A DNA stretch of 59,909 nt from a virus. A model generated the notes under the pieces. It made no database searches, was not told where the DNA came from, and was given only the letters and a program-made list of their open reading frames with translations. The position numbers and the translations under genes are program-made. Within the stretch, counting starts at the first letter, position 1. Each line of letters opens with the position of its first letter. The stretch spans positions 1-59,909 of the IMG/VR virus record IMGVR_UViG_3300017917_004872; one strand, written 5' to 3'. Below, in pieces: positions 9,106 to 19,092 of the stretch.

Positions 9106-9420
9106 ATGGATATTCAACCAATTATATCATCAAATCCTGTAACAACCGATCCGGTCCCAGCTAAGACATATGATACATGGTTTTTGACCAATTTTCGTCT
9201 TAGTGCAACAGGTGACCGTAAATTTGTGGCAGAAGTATTCTGGCAATTAGGAAAACTTAACGCTGACGGAACATCTGAAATGTCAGATAAAACAGTTAAC
9301 CATTTCATTCCAGATTTATTGAATCCTGAAACAATTGCTACAAATCCAGAGATTGCACAATTAGTGCCTAATTTCTTATCAACTCTTGAAATTGTCAGCA
9401 AAAGAGCAAGTATTATTTGA
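9106..9420 (+). CDS. Hypothetical protein in fibre module
   Basis: 104 residues, strong AAGGAGA Shine-Dalgarno and an AATAAATA box upstream. Contains WFLTNFRLSATGDRKFVAEVFWQLGK, a β-strand-like stretch, and an acidic C-terminal half. No family recognised. Lying between a structural gene and a large fibre gene, it could be a virion component or fibre chaperone; this is positional inference only. Confidence 0.6.
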   Translation: MDIQPIISSNPVTTDPVPAKTYDTWFLTNFRLSATGDRKFVAEVFWQLGKLNADGTSEMSDKTVNHFIPDLLNPETIATNPEIAQLVPNFLSTLEIVSKRASII

Positions 9421-9479
9421 TTGCAAAGCATAGATAATTATAAGAAATTTCCTTTTGGATAGTGAAAAAAGGTACATGA

Positions 9480-12400
9480 ATGTCAGACTTTATGATCAAG
9501 AAGGGGCTTCTTCTTGACGATCAAGCCCCAGCTAAATTTGTGGATGCATCTGGAGTGCTTTATGTGAGCATTAAGGCTCCAAATATAGTAAATTCAGGCA
9601 ATGTGTTCATCACCCTCCCAGCCGGTCAACCAGCCAGCGGAACCATATTAATCGCCAATGCCTCTGGCGAATTGTGCTGGTGCCCGATATTAAAATCTGG
9701 AGATGTAACATCTGGATTTATTGGAAACAATGCCGTAGTTAGCGGAAGTATTGCCAGCGGAAGTGTGGGTTCTGTTCATTTATCTGATGGAGCGATATTA
9801 AGCGGAGATATTAGTAGCGGTCAAATTGGACTTTATCACTTAGCATCTGGTACTGTTCTATCAGGTACATTCTTGCTTTCTGGCAATGTTACATCAGGTT
9901 ACTTAGGCAACAATTCAGTAAACTCTGGCAATATAACTGCCGGAACAATAAGAGACATTCATATTGCTACAGGTGGTTTATTAAGTGGATCAATTGGAAG
10001 CGGTATTATTGGTTCTGTTCACCTAGCTGATGGAGCAGTTCAATCTGGAGATATTAGTAGCGGACAAATAGGAATTAATCATTTAGCATCTGGTACAGTA
10101 AACAACTTCTTTACTTCAGGATTTATTGCTTCTGGGATGATAGGAAATGCTGCTGTTGTTAGTGGAAGTATAGCGAGCGGTCAAATTGGAGCCAATCATA
10201 TAGCTTCTGGTGTTCTTTCTGCTGGATTAACTTCTGGAAGTGTCACTAGTGGTTACATTGGTAACGCTGCCGTTGTTAGTGGATCAATAGCAAGTGGCAG
10301 CATTTCTGGTCCTCATTTAGCTTCCGGCGTTATCAATGCCGTTTCTGGTAATGTAAAGATCACTTCTGGAAGTCTTAGTGTAAACACTATTTTCTCTACT
10401 AGTGGAAATATTGGTGTTGGAGCAGACATAACTATTAAAGGTGCCGATGCAGTAAGTTCTGGTGCTGGTGGAAGTATTATTTTACAACCGGGAGCGCAAT
10501 CGGTTACTGGTGGTAATGGCAAAATTATAGTTAAAGGTGCCACGGGCAATAGTGCAAATCTACAAGAATGGCAAGACAGCGCAGGCACAATTTATGCCAG
10601 AATCAATGCTTCTGGCGAATTTTTTGGACTAATTGCATCGGGTGTTGTTAATTCTGGCGCAATTGCATCTGGTCAAGTTGGCATCAATCATTGCTCCTCT
10701 GGCACATTGTTTACTTTGACCAATCCATCGACAAACAGAATAGTCACCAGTCTTGCATCTGGAACGAATTCTGCAACTGCTAACACTAATCTGACATATG
10801 ACGGCACAACATTTTTAGCCAATTCAACAACCAGTGGAAGCACAGTTGTTAGCGTTACAGGTCAAGCAGGTCAATTGTTTTCAATTACAGATAGCAATAC
10901 AGGAGACATTTATCAAGTAGGAGATATTATTGGTTTTCCAATATTGGCTGTTAATACAAGTGGTTATGTAAAAGTTAAAAATCAAATTATAATTCAAAGT
11001 ATTACTGGGCAATCAGGAAATACCCAAGAATGGCAAAATACAAGTGGCAATGTTGTTGCAAGAATTAATATTTCTGGTGAATTTTATGGACTAATCGCAT
11101 CAGGTGTTGTTAATTCTGGTTCAATAGCATCGGGTCAAGTAAGTATCAATCATTTAGCCTCTGGCACAGTTAATAGCTTCTTTATTTCTGGGTTTGTTAC
11201 CTCTGGGATGATTGGCAATAATGCTGTTGTTAGTGGAAGCATAGGAAGCGGACAAATTGGCGCAAATCACATAGCGTCTGGTGTTCTTTCTGCTGGATTA
11301 ACTTCTGGAAGTGTCACTAGTGGTTACATTGGTAATGCTGCCGTTGTCTCTGGAAGTATTGCTAGTGGAAATATTGGAAGTGTTCATTTGGCTGATGGAG
11401 CAGTTCTTTCTGGAGATATATCTAGTGGACAAATTGGACTTTATCACTTGGCTTCTGGAACTGTTCTATCAGGTACATTTGTTACATCTGGTAGCGTACA
11501 GAGTGGAAATTTAGGAAATGCATCTGTAGCAAGCGGAAGTATTGCAAGTGGAAGTATCGGTTCTGTTCATTTGGCTGATGGAGCAGTTCTTTCTGGAGAT
11601 ATATCTAGTGGACAAATAGGACTTTATCACTTAGCATCACGTACTGTTCTTTCTGGAACATTTGTCACATCAGGTAGTGTACAGAGTGGAAGTTTAGGAA
11701 ATGCATCTGTAGCAAGCGGGTCAATTGCCAGCGGTATTATCGGTTCTGTCCATTTATCTGATGGTGCAATTCTGTCTGGAGATATTTCAAGTGGACAAAT
11801 TGGACAGTTCCACCATGCTAGCGGAAGTGTGACAAGTGGTCATATTGGCAATGCTGCTATAGCAAGCGGAAGTATAGCTAGTGGAGTTATAGGTTCTGTT
11901 CATTTGGCTGACGGAGCAATATTAAGCGGTGATATTAGCAGCGGTCAAATTGGGCTATATCATCTTGCTTCAGGCACAGTTTTTTCTGGTACATTTGTTA
12001 CATCTGGTAGTGTGCAAAGTGGGTCACTTGGTAATGCTGCCGTAGTAAGTGGTAGTATTGCAAGTGGAAGTATCGGTTCTGTTCATTTGGCTGATGGAGC
12101 AGTTCTTTCTGGAGATATATCTAGTGGACAAATAGGACAATTCCATCATGCTAGCGGAAGTGTGACAAGTGGGCATATAGGTAATAATGCTGTCGTATCT
12201 GGATCAATTGCTAGTGGGCAATTGGGACAATTTCATCTGAGTAGCGGATCTGTTACATCGGGAAATATATCAAGTGGAAGTATAAGTCAATTTAAGCTAG
12301 CAAGCGGAGCAATTAATAGTGGTCACATTTCAGATAATTCTGTTTTTAACAACATAATTGCATCTGGTAGTGTTCAAAGTGGCAAACTATCAAACGCATC

Positions 12401-12761
12401 AGTTGTGTCAGGTAGTGTAGCAAGCGGTCAGATTGATAGCCCTCATATTGCTAGTGGAGCAATTAAATCTTATCATTTGTCTTCTGGAGCAATACTTTCT
12501 GGATCGAGTGCCATAGGAATAGGGGCTATTACGAGTGGTCAAATTGCTTCTGGATTACTTGGCGGTTCATCATCATTAACTAGCGGACAAGTAACATCTG
12601 GTTTTATTGGAAATAATGCAGTTGTAAGCGGAAGCATAGCAAGTGGACAAGTATCATACCCTCATATTGCAGTTATTTCTGGATTTTTAATAGGGCAAGC
12701 TTTAACTATAAATTATTCCGGTTCACTATTTTTTAGTTATGTTGATGGAGGATCATTCTGA
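9480..12761 (+). CDS. Giant tail-fibre protein, SG decapeptide repeats
   Basis: 1093 residues. A short N-terminal attachment-like segment (about 1-75, FMIKKGLLLDD...SGNVFITLP) is followed by long runs of decapeptide repeats, in which units with IGSVHLADGA or IGLYHLASGT recur many times. Two non-repeat islands near residues 290-390 and 410-530 carry QEWQDSAGT/QEWQNTSGN-type motifs (…ARINASGEFFGLIASG and …ARINISGEFYGLIASG), themselves an internal duplication. The C-terminus is short and differs from the other fibres. One repeat reads ASRTVL where others have ASGTVL. Expected trimeric shaft; no lectin head is visible. Confidence 0.82.
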   Translation: MSDFMIKKGLLLDDQAPAKFVDASGVLYVSIKAPNIVNSGNVFITLPAGQPASGTILIANASGELCWCPILKSGDVTSGFIGNNAVVSGSIASGSVGSVHLSDGAILSGDISSGQIGLYHLASGTVLSGTFLLSGNVTSGYLGNNSVNSGNITAGTIRDIHIATGGLLSGSIGSGIIGSVHLADGAVQSGDISSGQIGINHLASGTVNNFFTSGFIASGMIGNAAVVSGSIASGQIGANHIASGVLSAGLTSGSVTSGYIGNAAVVSGSIASGSISGPHLASGVINAVSGNVKITSGSLSVNTIFSTSGNIGVGADITIKGADAVSSGAGGSIILQPGAQSVTGGNGKIIVKGATGNSANLQEWQDSAGTIYARINASGEFFGLIASGVVNSGAIASGQVGINHCSSGTLFTLTNPSTNRIVTSLASGTNSATANTNLTYDGTTFLANSTTSGSTVVSVTGQAGQLFSITDSNTGDIYQVGDIIGFPILAVNTSGYVKVKNQIIIQSITGQSGNTQEWQNTSGNVVARINISGEFYGLIASGVVNSGSIASGQVSINHLASGTVNSFFISGFVTSGMIGNNAVVSGSIGSGQIGANHIASGVLSAGLTSGSVTSGYIGNAAVVSGSIASGNIGSVHLADGAVLSGDISSGQIGLYHLASGTVLSGTFVTSGSVQSGNLGNASVASGSIASGSIGSVHLADGAVLSGDISSGQIGLYHLASRTVLSGTFVTSGSVQSGSLGNASVASGSIASGIIGSVHLSDGAILSGDISSGQIGQFHHASGSVTSGHIGNAAIASGSIASGVIGSVHLADGAILSGDISSGQIGLYHLASGTVFSGTFVTSGSVQSGSLGNAAVVSGSIASGSIGSVHLADGAVLSGDISSGQIGQFHHASGSVTSGHIGNNAVVSGSIASGQLGQFHLSSGSVTSGNISSGSISQFKLASGAINSGHISDNSVFNNIIASGSVQSGKLSNASVVSGSVASGQIDSPHIASGAIKSYHLSSGAILSGSSAIGIGAITSGQIASGLLGGSSSLTSGQVTSGFIGNNAVVSGSIASGQVSYPHIAVISGFLIGQALTINYSGSLFFSYVDGGSF

Positions 12762-15660
12762 TTTAAAATTACTAATACAATAAAAACGAAATTGGAGTTT
12801 ATTAATGGCAATCATCAATCATTTTACATTTGATTTAACAAGTTTTATTTCAGGAACATTGTCTGGTGGCGTTTATATAAACACCATAAATAGTGGCAGA
12901 AATATATTAACAAGCACTGCCGGAGACAAGTCTTTTCCAAGTGGAAAAATAAATCAAGCAATGCAATTTGGAGGTTTTAATTTTAGTGGTAACGCATATA
13001 ACTCATCTGTAATGTTTCCGTCTTCTGGAGGAGCGACAATTGCTTTTTGGTTTTATGGAGAACAAAATGATGTTTCAATTGATCCTGTCCACCCACTACT
13101 AAAGGTGAAAGGAGGCTCCCAAGGTACAGGAAATTTCTATTTAAAATTTTATTCATCAGGCGGACTTGGTGGATTTATGGAAATTTCTGATGGTTCTTCT
13201 GGCAGTCTTTTTTTTAGTGCAGTAGGAAGCGGCGTCAATTATTGGAACAATTGTATAATATCTACTGATGGAACAAATTGGACAACTTATATAAACAACA
13301 TACAACAAACTCCTACTGGCACAACATTTTTGCCAACATTTTACAATAATACTGATTTTATTATAGATTATGGCACAGATTCTTACACATATGCTATAGA
13401 TGACTTGAGAATTTATGACACGGCAATTAATTCTTCTGAAAGAGCTTTTATTTTTAATCTGGGATCAGGAACTCAAGCTGATTCTGGTGGCACACCTGTA
13501 GCTTTAACAGCAGGAAATAATATTGTAAAAGGTTATTCTACAAAACCGATATATCCTCAACCATCAATAGTAATACTTAATAGCGGTGGCACTCTTGAAA
13601 GCACAGCTACAAATACTGTTTATGCCAGTGTTGTCAGCGGAAGTGCCACTATTGGTGGAAGCACTAATGTTGCTGCTGTAAACGGTGTGGCAACATTTTC
13701 TGGTCTTACATTGACAGGATTTGGTTCTGTAGGATTGAAATTTACTGCTTCTGGCTTATCTGGAACTTTTAGCCCATTGTTTAATATTACAAATTCCATG
13801 CCAGTAATGCCAATTAGATCGGAAAATGCCGGTGTAGTTCCCACAAGTGGAAATCTACAAATTGGTGAATTGGCTATAAACATAGCAGATCAAAAAGGAT
13901 ATGTTAAAAAATCAGATGGTACAATAGTAACTGTATTCCAAGCTGGTGGATCTATAACTAGTGGACAAATAACATCTGGGTATATTGGTAATAACGCTGT
14001 CGTTAGCGGATCAATTGCCAGCGGAAGCATTGTACAGTATCATATGAGTTCTGGATATCTTTTGAGTCTCATTCGTGCTGGTGTAGCTCTTGGTTGGGGT
14101 GCTGGTGGGCAAATAACCGATCCAACAAGTGCCGGTAACTTATTTATAGGCACTGATGCTGGTCTAGAGGATGCTAGTGGCAACTCAGTTACTTCTATAA
14201 ATGACTCTACGATTATTGGACAAGGTGCAAAAGTACTTAATACATCAGGTGATGTTGCTGAAATTGTCATAGGCGCATATTCATATGGATTTGGCTCATA
14301 TACGACAGCAATTGGCAATGAATCCACAATGTCAGGTAAAATTTATGGCAATATAAATTTTCCTCATGGATTATATTGGCACTCCGGTTACATATCTTCT
14401 GGTGGTCCGTTAATTTCCACATTTGGTTCAGGTGTTATTTTAAGCGGGAATATAGCAAATGCTGCCGTCGTAAGTGGGTCAATAGCCAGCGGACAAGTAG
14501 GACAATTCCATCTTAGTAGTGGTTCTGTAACAAGCGGGGCAATTGCTAGCGGACAAGTAGGACAATTCCATCTTAGTAGTGGTTCTGTAACAAGTGGGGC
14601 AATTTCTTCAGGTGTTGTGGGTATAAACCATCTATCAAATGGTTCTGTCAGAAGTGGTGCAATTGCTAGTGGACAAGTAGGACAATTCCAACTTGCCAAC
14701 AATAGTGTATATTCAGGCGCTATTGCGAGCGGTCAGATTGATAGTCCACACATTGCTAGTGGAGCAATTAAATCTTATCATTTGTCTTCTGGAGCAATAC
14801 TTTCTGGAAGCAACGCCATAGGAATAGGAGCAATTACCAGCGGTCAAATTGCATCTGGCTTACTGGGAGGAGGTGTTGCTTCATTAACTAGTGGACAAAT
14901 AACATCTGGATTCCTTGGCAATGCTAGTGTGGTGAGCGGTAGTATAGCCTCCGGTCAAATTGGGCTGAATCACTTAGCATCTGGAGTTGCAGTCGGCGGC
15001 GGTCCAGCCACCATAACCAGCGGACAAATTACATCTGGATTCCTTGGCAATGCTAGTGTCGTATCTGGAAGCATTGCTAGTGGAACTTTGGGGACATTCC
15101 ACTTTAGTTCAGGTGCTGTGCTATCAGGTAATATTTCTAGTGGACAAATAGGAATAAATCATTTGGGAAGTGGAGCAGTGAGTTCTGGTGCAATTGCTAG
15201 TGGAAGTATAAGCCAATTCAAATTAAGCAGCGGCACTGTCAATAGCGGTCAATTAGGAAACAATGCTGTTGTAAGCGGAAGTATTGCTAGCGGTCAAATA
15301 GACTCGCCTCACATTGCTAGTGGAGCAATTAAATCTTATCACTTATCTTCAGGAGCAATACTTTCAGGAAGCAACGCCATAGGAATAGGAGCAATTACCA
15401 GCGGTCAAATTGCATCTGGCTTACTTGGAGGAGGTGTTGCTTCATTAACTAGCGGGCAAATAACATCTGGATATATTGGTAATAACGCTGTTGTAAGCGG
15501 AAGTATTGCTAGCGGTCAGATAGACTCGCCTCACATAGCAAGTGGAGCGATTAAATCTTATCATTTGTCTTCTGGAGCAATACTTTCTGGATCTAATGCC
15601 ATAGGAATAGGAGCCATCACAAGCGGACAGATTGCATCTGGTTTACTAGGTGGAGGTGTT
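12431..15660 (+). repeat. Dispersed about 135-bp block shared by two fibre genes
   Basis: A block encoding IDSPHIASGAIKSYHLSSG followed by AILSGSNAIGIGAITSGQIASGLLGG occurs once near the 3' end of the 9480 gene (from about 12431) and three times in the 12805 gene (from about 14733, 15295 and 15517). DNA identity is high enough for homologous recombination or slippage between the genes or within the second one. Boundaries are approximate. Confidence 0.75.
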
Positions 15661-17076
15661 GCTTCATTAACTAGCGGGCAAATAACATCTGGATATATTG
15701 GTAATAATGCCGTTGTTAGCGGTAGTATTGCTAGTGGACAAATATCATTATTTGCCATAGGTTCTGGTGCGGTTGGTTCAGGAAGACTTGGAGCATCATC
15801 AGTCAACTCAGGAAATATAGCCAGCGGTCAAATTTTTAACCTATCGTTAGGTTCGGGCGCAATAAGATCTGGAGCAATTGCTAGTGGACAAATAGGAAAC
15901 AATCACTTTGGAAATGGTGCGGTAAGGTCTGGAGCAATTGCTAGTGGGCAAATAGGTCAAACTCACATAGCAGATAATGCTGTCGCATCTGGTAATATTG
16001 CTAGTGGTAGCATATCTCAAAATCACTTGTACACAATAAGCTATCCTGCTAACGGATATGTTTTAACCACAGATGGTACTAATTTTGATTGGGCATTACC
16101 CACAGCATTTCTTTCATCTGGTTCTGTAGTATCTGGCAATATAGGAGACAATGCTGTAACATTTGGTAATATTGCTAGTGGTTTGCTTCTGGAATCACAA
16201 ACAATAACAAAAACAACATTCTTAAACAATTTTAGAATTGGTTTGCAGTCTGGCGTAGCTGTAAACCCAGATAATACAACAAGCGGTGCAGTTTTGTATT
16301 TAAATCCATATGATGGCTGGACAATTAGTTTATATAATGGCAACGAATGGACTCAAGCAAATACTTCTGGTACATGTGTTAATTTAGATGTTGGAGGTTC
16401 TGTCTTTTCAGGCAAAAATTATGATGTTTTTGCCTATGTAAATAGCGGATACTTTCAACCCAATTTAGAATTATCTGCCGAATGGACAACAGCCAGTACC
16501 AGATATGATCCTATTTATTTTCTTGATGGAATACCAGTTAAATCTGGAGATTTTACACGAAGACTGGTCGGAACAGTAAGAGCAATTCAAGACGATGTAT
16601 TATGCGACAGTCTGCAAAACAGACTAGTCTCAAATATCAACAATAAAGTCAGGCAGGGCATGTTTTATTATAGTCCCGATGGACCGCACACATTTAACAC
16701 AACATCAGGTGTTAATCAGAGAATTTGGGCTAATAATAGCGGAAACCAAATTACTTGGATTTCTTGCTTCAACAACTCAAATCCCGGCATGGCATGTCAT
16801 TTTGCTGGGCTTGCAAAAACGGGAGGAATTGGTGGAATTATTCAAAACCCCACTCCAAGGGCACTTGCCGTTTCAACAGCATTTGATGGCTCTTATGCTC
16901 CAGCTATTTTGATAAGAACATCAGGTTTCAGCTACGGAGCAAGCCCTTCAACTTCTCTTATTTCTACAATCGGACTGAACTACTATCAAATATTTGAAGG
17001 CATGTTCGGCGCTGTTAGCAATTCGGGAATAATGCAAGCTACTGACTTGATCATATATGGAGGCGTAGATGTCTAA
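12805..17076 (+). CDS. Largest LamG tail fibre (1423 aa), multi-domain
   Basis: Residues about 1-225 are a LamG-like lectin domain paralogous to that at 5303. Residues about 230-335 are Ig-like. Next comes a segment with IGELAINIADQKGYVKKSDG, resembling the N-terminal fold of phage tropism-determinant proteins, then a YadA-head-like stretch (SYTTAIGNESTMSGKIYG). Long decapeptide repeats fill residues about 540-1080, and an about 300-residue C-terminal domain (from about 1120) is unrelated to the other fibres. Inverse-repeat-free but rich in near-identical DNA blocks. The stop overlaps the next ATG by 8 bp (ATGTCTAA). Likely the main receptor-binding fibre. Confidence 0.85.
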   Translation: MAIINHFTFDLTSFISGTLSGGVYINTINSGRNILTSTAGDKSFPSGKINQAMQFGGFNFSGNAYNSSVMFPSSGGATIAFWFYGEQNDVSIDPVHPLLKVKGGSQGTGNFYLKFYSSGGLGGFMEISDGSSGSLFFSAVGSGVNYWNNCIISTDGTNWTTYINNIQQTPTGTTFLPTFYNNTDFIIDYGTDSYTYAIDDLRIYDTAINSSERAFIFNLGSGTQADSGGTPVALTAGNNIVKGYSTKPIYPQPSIVILNSGGTLESTATNTVYASVVSGSATIGGSTNVAAVNGVATFSGLTLTGFGSVGLKFTASGLSGTFSPLFNITNSMPVMPIRSENAGVVPTSGNLQIGELAINIADQKGYVKKSDGTIVTVFQAGGSITSGQITSGYIGNNAVVSGSIASGSIVQYHMSSGYLLSLIRAGVALGWGAGGQITDPTSAGNLFIGTDAGLEDASGNSVTSINDSTIIGQGAKVLNTSGDVAEIVIGAYSYGFGSYTTAIGNESTMSGKIYGNINFPHGLYWHSGYISSGGPLISTFGSGVILSGNIANAAVVSGSIASGQVGQFHLSSGSVTSGAIASGQVGQFHLSSGSVTSGAISSGVVGINHLSNGSVRSGAIASGQVGQFQLANNSVYSGAIASGQIDSPHIASGAIKSYHLSSGAILSGSNAIGIGAITSGQIASGLLGGGVASLTSGQITSGFLGNASVVSGSIASGQIGLNHLASGVAVGGGPATITSGQITSGFLGNASVVSGSIASGTLGTFHFSSGAVLSGNISSGQIGINHLGSGAVSSGAIASGSISQFKLSSGTVNSGQLGNNAVVSGSIASGQIDSPHIASGAIKSYHLSSGAILSGSNAIGIGAITSGQIASGLLGGGVASLTSGQITSGYIGNNAVVSGSIASGQIDSPHIASGAIKSYHLSSGAILSGSNAIGIGAITSGQIASGLLGGGVASLTSGQITSGYIGNNAVVSGSIASGQISLFAIGSGAVGSGRLGASSVNSGNIASGQIFNLSLGSGAIRSGAIASGQIGNNHFGNGAVRSGAIASGQIGQTHIADNAVASGNIASGSISQNHLYTISYPANGYVLTTDGTNFDWALPTAFLSSGSVVSGNIGDNAVTFGNIASGLLLESQTITKTTFLNNFRIGLQSGVAVNPDNTTSGAVLYLNPYDGWTISLYNGNEWTQANTSGTCVNLDVGGSVFSGKNYDVFAYVNSGYFQPNLELSAEWTTASTRYDPIYFLDGIPVKSGDFTRRLVGTVRAIQDDVLCDSLQNRLVSNINNKVRQGMFYYSPDGPHTFNTTSGVNQRIWANNSGNQITWISCFNNSNPGMACHFAGLAKTGGIGGIIQNPTPRALAVSTAFDGSYAPAILIRTSGFSYGASPSTSLISTIGLNYYQIFEGMFGAVSNSGIMQATDLIIYGGVDV

Positions 17077-17569
17077 TTTTTTAGATTTTCTCAATAGTTC
17101 TGTTTTGAAAGTTTGTCCTATTACTGGTTTACTTGAAAATAATGGGGTTTTTGTTGCTCAATTTTCAAAAGAAGCCACACAAGAACAAATCAATGCTGCA
17201 AATATAATTTTAGCAAATTCTCAATTGCAAAGAGAAAAATATGAAAAATTACAACAAATTGATCAAGATTTCCTAGATGAAGAGAATGCCGGATACACAA
17301 CCACCTATAGTTGGAAACTTGGATTACAAATGCGAGATGTTATGCTTCTATCCTCGTTTTTTCTATTGGCAAAAGAATGTAATGCAATGGGACTGCCAAT
17401 TCCAGAACTAATTGACATGGAAGGAAATCCAAGGCAATTGCCAATAATTGAATTGACACCATTAATGCTTAGTTATGGAAATTTTAGAGCGCAAATGTCT
17501 AAAACATATGCTGATCGTAAAAAAGCAGTCGAAAATGCAACTACAATAGAAGAATTAAATAATATTTAA
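17069..17569 (+). CDS. Fibre-associated protein, possible assembly factor
   Basis: 166 residues, mostly helical. The part WKLGLQMRDVMLLSSFFLLAKEC...GLPIPELIDMEGNPRQL...LTPLMLSYGNFRAQMS resembles the C-terminal domain found at the end of phage fibre proteins and small proteins encoded next to them. Its start lies inside the 3' end of the 12805 fibre gene (8-bp overlap), so translation is coupled. A fibre assembly or cap function is inferred from that coupling and similarity. Confidence 0.6.
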   Translation: MSNFLDFLNSSVLKVCPITGLLENNGVFVAQFSKEATQEQINAANIILANSQLQREKYEKLQQIDQDFLDEENAGYTTTYSWKLGLQMRDVMLLSSFFLLAKECNAMGLPIPELIDMEGNPRQLPIIELTPLMLSYGNFRAQMSKTYADRKKAVENATTIEELNNI

Positions 17570-17610
17570 CGCTACTCTATTATCCTAGACACACTAGTTT
17601 AGGAAAAAAT

Positions 17611-18279
17611 ATGGCTGGAAGTTGGGAAATCTTAAATATTGAACAAAACAACCCAAGAGTTTTAGTGGCAACCCTCACAAGAGAACTTGTCACTACAGCT
17701 TGGGCGATGAATTTTAGGCAATTAGTCATTCCTAATGGCACTTTTACAATGCTATCTGGAATGCCTTTTGATCATGCTAGAAATACTGCTTGCCAAAAAT
17801 TATTAGAATTACAATGGGAATATTTGTTTTTCCTAGATGATGATGTCGGTTGTCCTCAAGACACAATAATCAGATTAATGCGACATAAACTACCCATTGT
17901 TTCTGGAGTTTATTACAGAAGAATGAATCCTCTCACTCCTGTTATGCTAAAAAACACACCAAATGGTCCTCAATGGATAACTGAATATCCAGCAAACAGT
18001 TTAATTGAAGTGGATTTTGTCGGTTCTGGTTGTTTATTAATTGAAAGAAAAGTACTTGAATCACTACCGCCACTAAGTAATAGATGTAGATGGTTCCAAT
18101 GGCAATGTGACAGAACAGATTTACCACAATTAGAAAAAACAAGCGAAGATTTCACATTCATGACACATGCAAAAAATCATGGATACAAAATAGTAGTTGA
18201 TACTAGTATTCAATGCAAACACATAGGTCTTTGCGAAAGTAGCATTGAAGGATTTAAGCCTCTAGAATTAAAAGTTTAA
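17611..18279 (+). CDS. GT-A fold glycosyltransferase (phage type)
   Basis: 222 residues. FFLDDDVGCP is the metal-binding DxD of a GT-A fold; it is preceded by MPFDHARNTACQKLLE, typical of nucleotide-sugar binding in phage GT2-like enzymes, and followed by SGVYYRR and a late acidic residue (SEDFTF). Transfers a sugar from an NDP-sugar to an unknown acceptor in the host cytoplasm. It opens the glycan island 41 bp after the fibre-assembly gene, preceded by AGGAAAA. Domain call firm; donor and acceptor unknown. Confidence 0.8.
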   Translation: MAGSWEILNIEQNNPRVLVATLTRELVTTAWAMNFRQLVIPNGTFTMLSGMPFDHARNTACQKLLELQWEYLFFLDDDVGCPQDTIIRLMRHKLPIVSGVYYRRMNPLTPVMLKNTPNGPQWITEYPANSLIEVDFVGSGCLLIERKVLESLPPLSNRCRWFQWQCDRTDLPQLEKTSEDFTFMTHAKNHGYKIVVDTSIQCKHIGLCESSIEGFKPLELKV

Positions 18280-18291
18280 CAGGATAATTTT

Positions 18292-19068
18292 ATGATTTTA
18301 GATATTGGTTATGCAACTCTATGTCCAGACGATGATATACTTAGAGAAATTATGTCTTATGACATAATGAATCCAATTGCTGTACCATTTATGCAAACTC
18401 ACATTCAAGTGCCAGAACCATTTCCGCATATGGAAAAATACACATATCATGGAAGTATTCAATATTTTCCCAGCTTGCATTGGAGTCGTCAATTTGAATA
18501 TCCTTGGGCGATAAAATCAGCTAATTTGCTTCCACATCATACTTGTTTGGATGCAGGAGGTGCTGGATTCTCATCCTTTAAGTATGCTGTTGCTAAAAGA
18601 TCAAAACATGTAAGCGTAGTAGATTTAGATGAAGAATCTTTATCAATGAATGAATTTTATGGAAAAAAGATGAATATTAATAATATTTCTTACCATAAAA
18701 ATGATATATCAAAATTTAAATTTGATTATAAATTTGACAGAATATTTTGCATTTCTGTTCTTGAACATATTGAAGATTATGGCGAAAAAATAAAGTGTAT
18801 CAAAAATATGATTGATCATTTGAAAGATAACGGAGAAATGCTCCTTACACTTGACATACTGTTGAAAAATGATGCAAAAACATATGGAGATTTAGATGTA
18901 TCATCTATGGAATTAGATGCAGTTAAACCTATACTGGAAGAATTAGGAGTTCAACATATTCCAATGGAAAGACCATTGATTGGTGTTTTGCAAGAAGGAA
19001 CAAAAGTCATGGTTATGTATGTGCATTATAAAAAACTAACAAATAAATTAGTTGAAACATCAAGCTGA
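18292..19068 (+). CDS. SAM-dependent methyltransferase (class I)
   Basis: 258 residues. Motif I is CLDAGGAGFSSFKYA (residues about 83-97), motif II VSVVDLDEESL, and a post-motif ISVLEHIEDYGEKIKCIKNM, the usual class I Rossmann layout. Paralogous to the 20145 gene: both have SLHWSRQ(F/Y)EY(P/T)WAI before motif I, so they likely act on similar substrates. Alternation with glycosyltransferases suggests sugar O-methylation. CAGGAT lies before the ATG. Confidence 0.82.
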   Translation: MILDIGYATLCPDDDILREIMSYDIMNPIAVPFMQTHIQVPEPFPHMEKYTYHGSIQYFPSLHWSRQFEYPWAIKSANLLPHHTCLDAGGAGFSSFKYAVAKRSKHVSVVDLDEESLSMNEFYGKKMNINNISYHKNDISKFKFDYKFDRIFCISVLEHIEDYGEKIKCIKNMIDHLKDNGEMLLTLDILLKNDAKTYGDLDVSSMELDAVKPILEELGVQHIPMERPLIGVLQEGTKVMVMYVHYKKLTNKLVETSS

Positions 19069-19092
19069 TCATTTCTTAACTATATTAAAATC

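Noticed and set aside
10313-10588. Antisense frames within the fibre genes (also 13620-13883, 14040-14327, 14388-14702, 15561-15806, 16041-16343)
   Set aside because: Mirror products of the Ser/Gly repeat codons, Pro/Leu-rich, with no ribosome-binding sites.
6100-15900. Regular short DNA repeats suggesting a CRISPR-like array
   Set aside because: The repeats are 30-60 bp in-frame coding repeats without spacers and lie inside long open genes.
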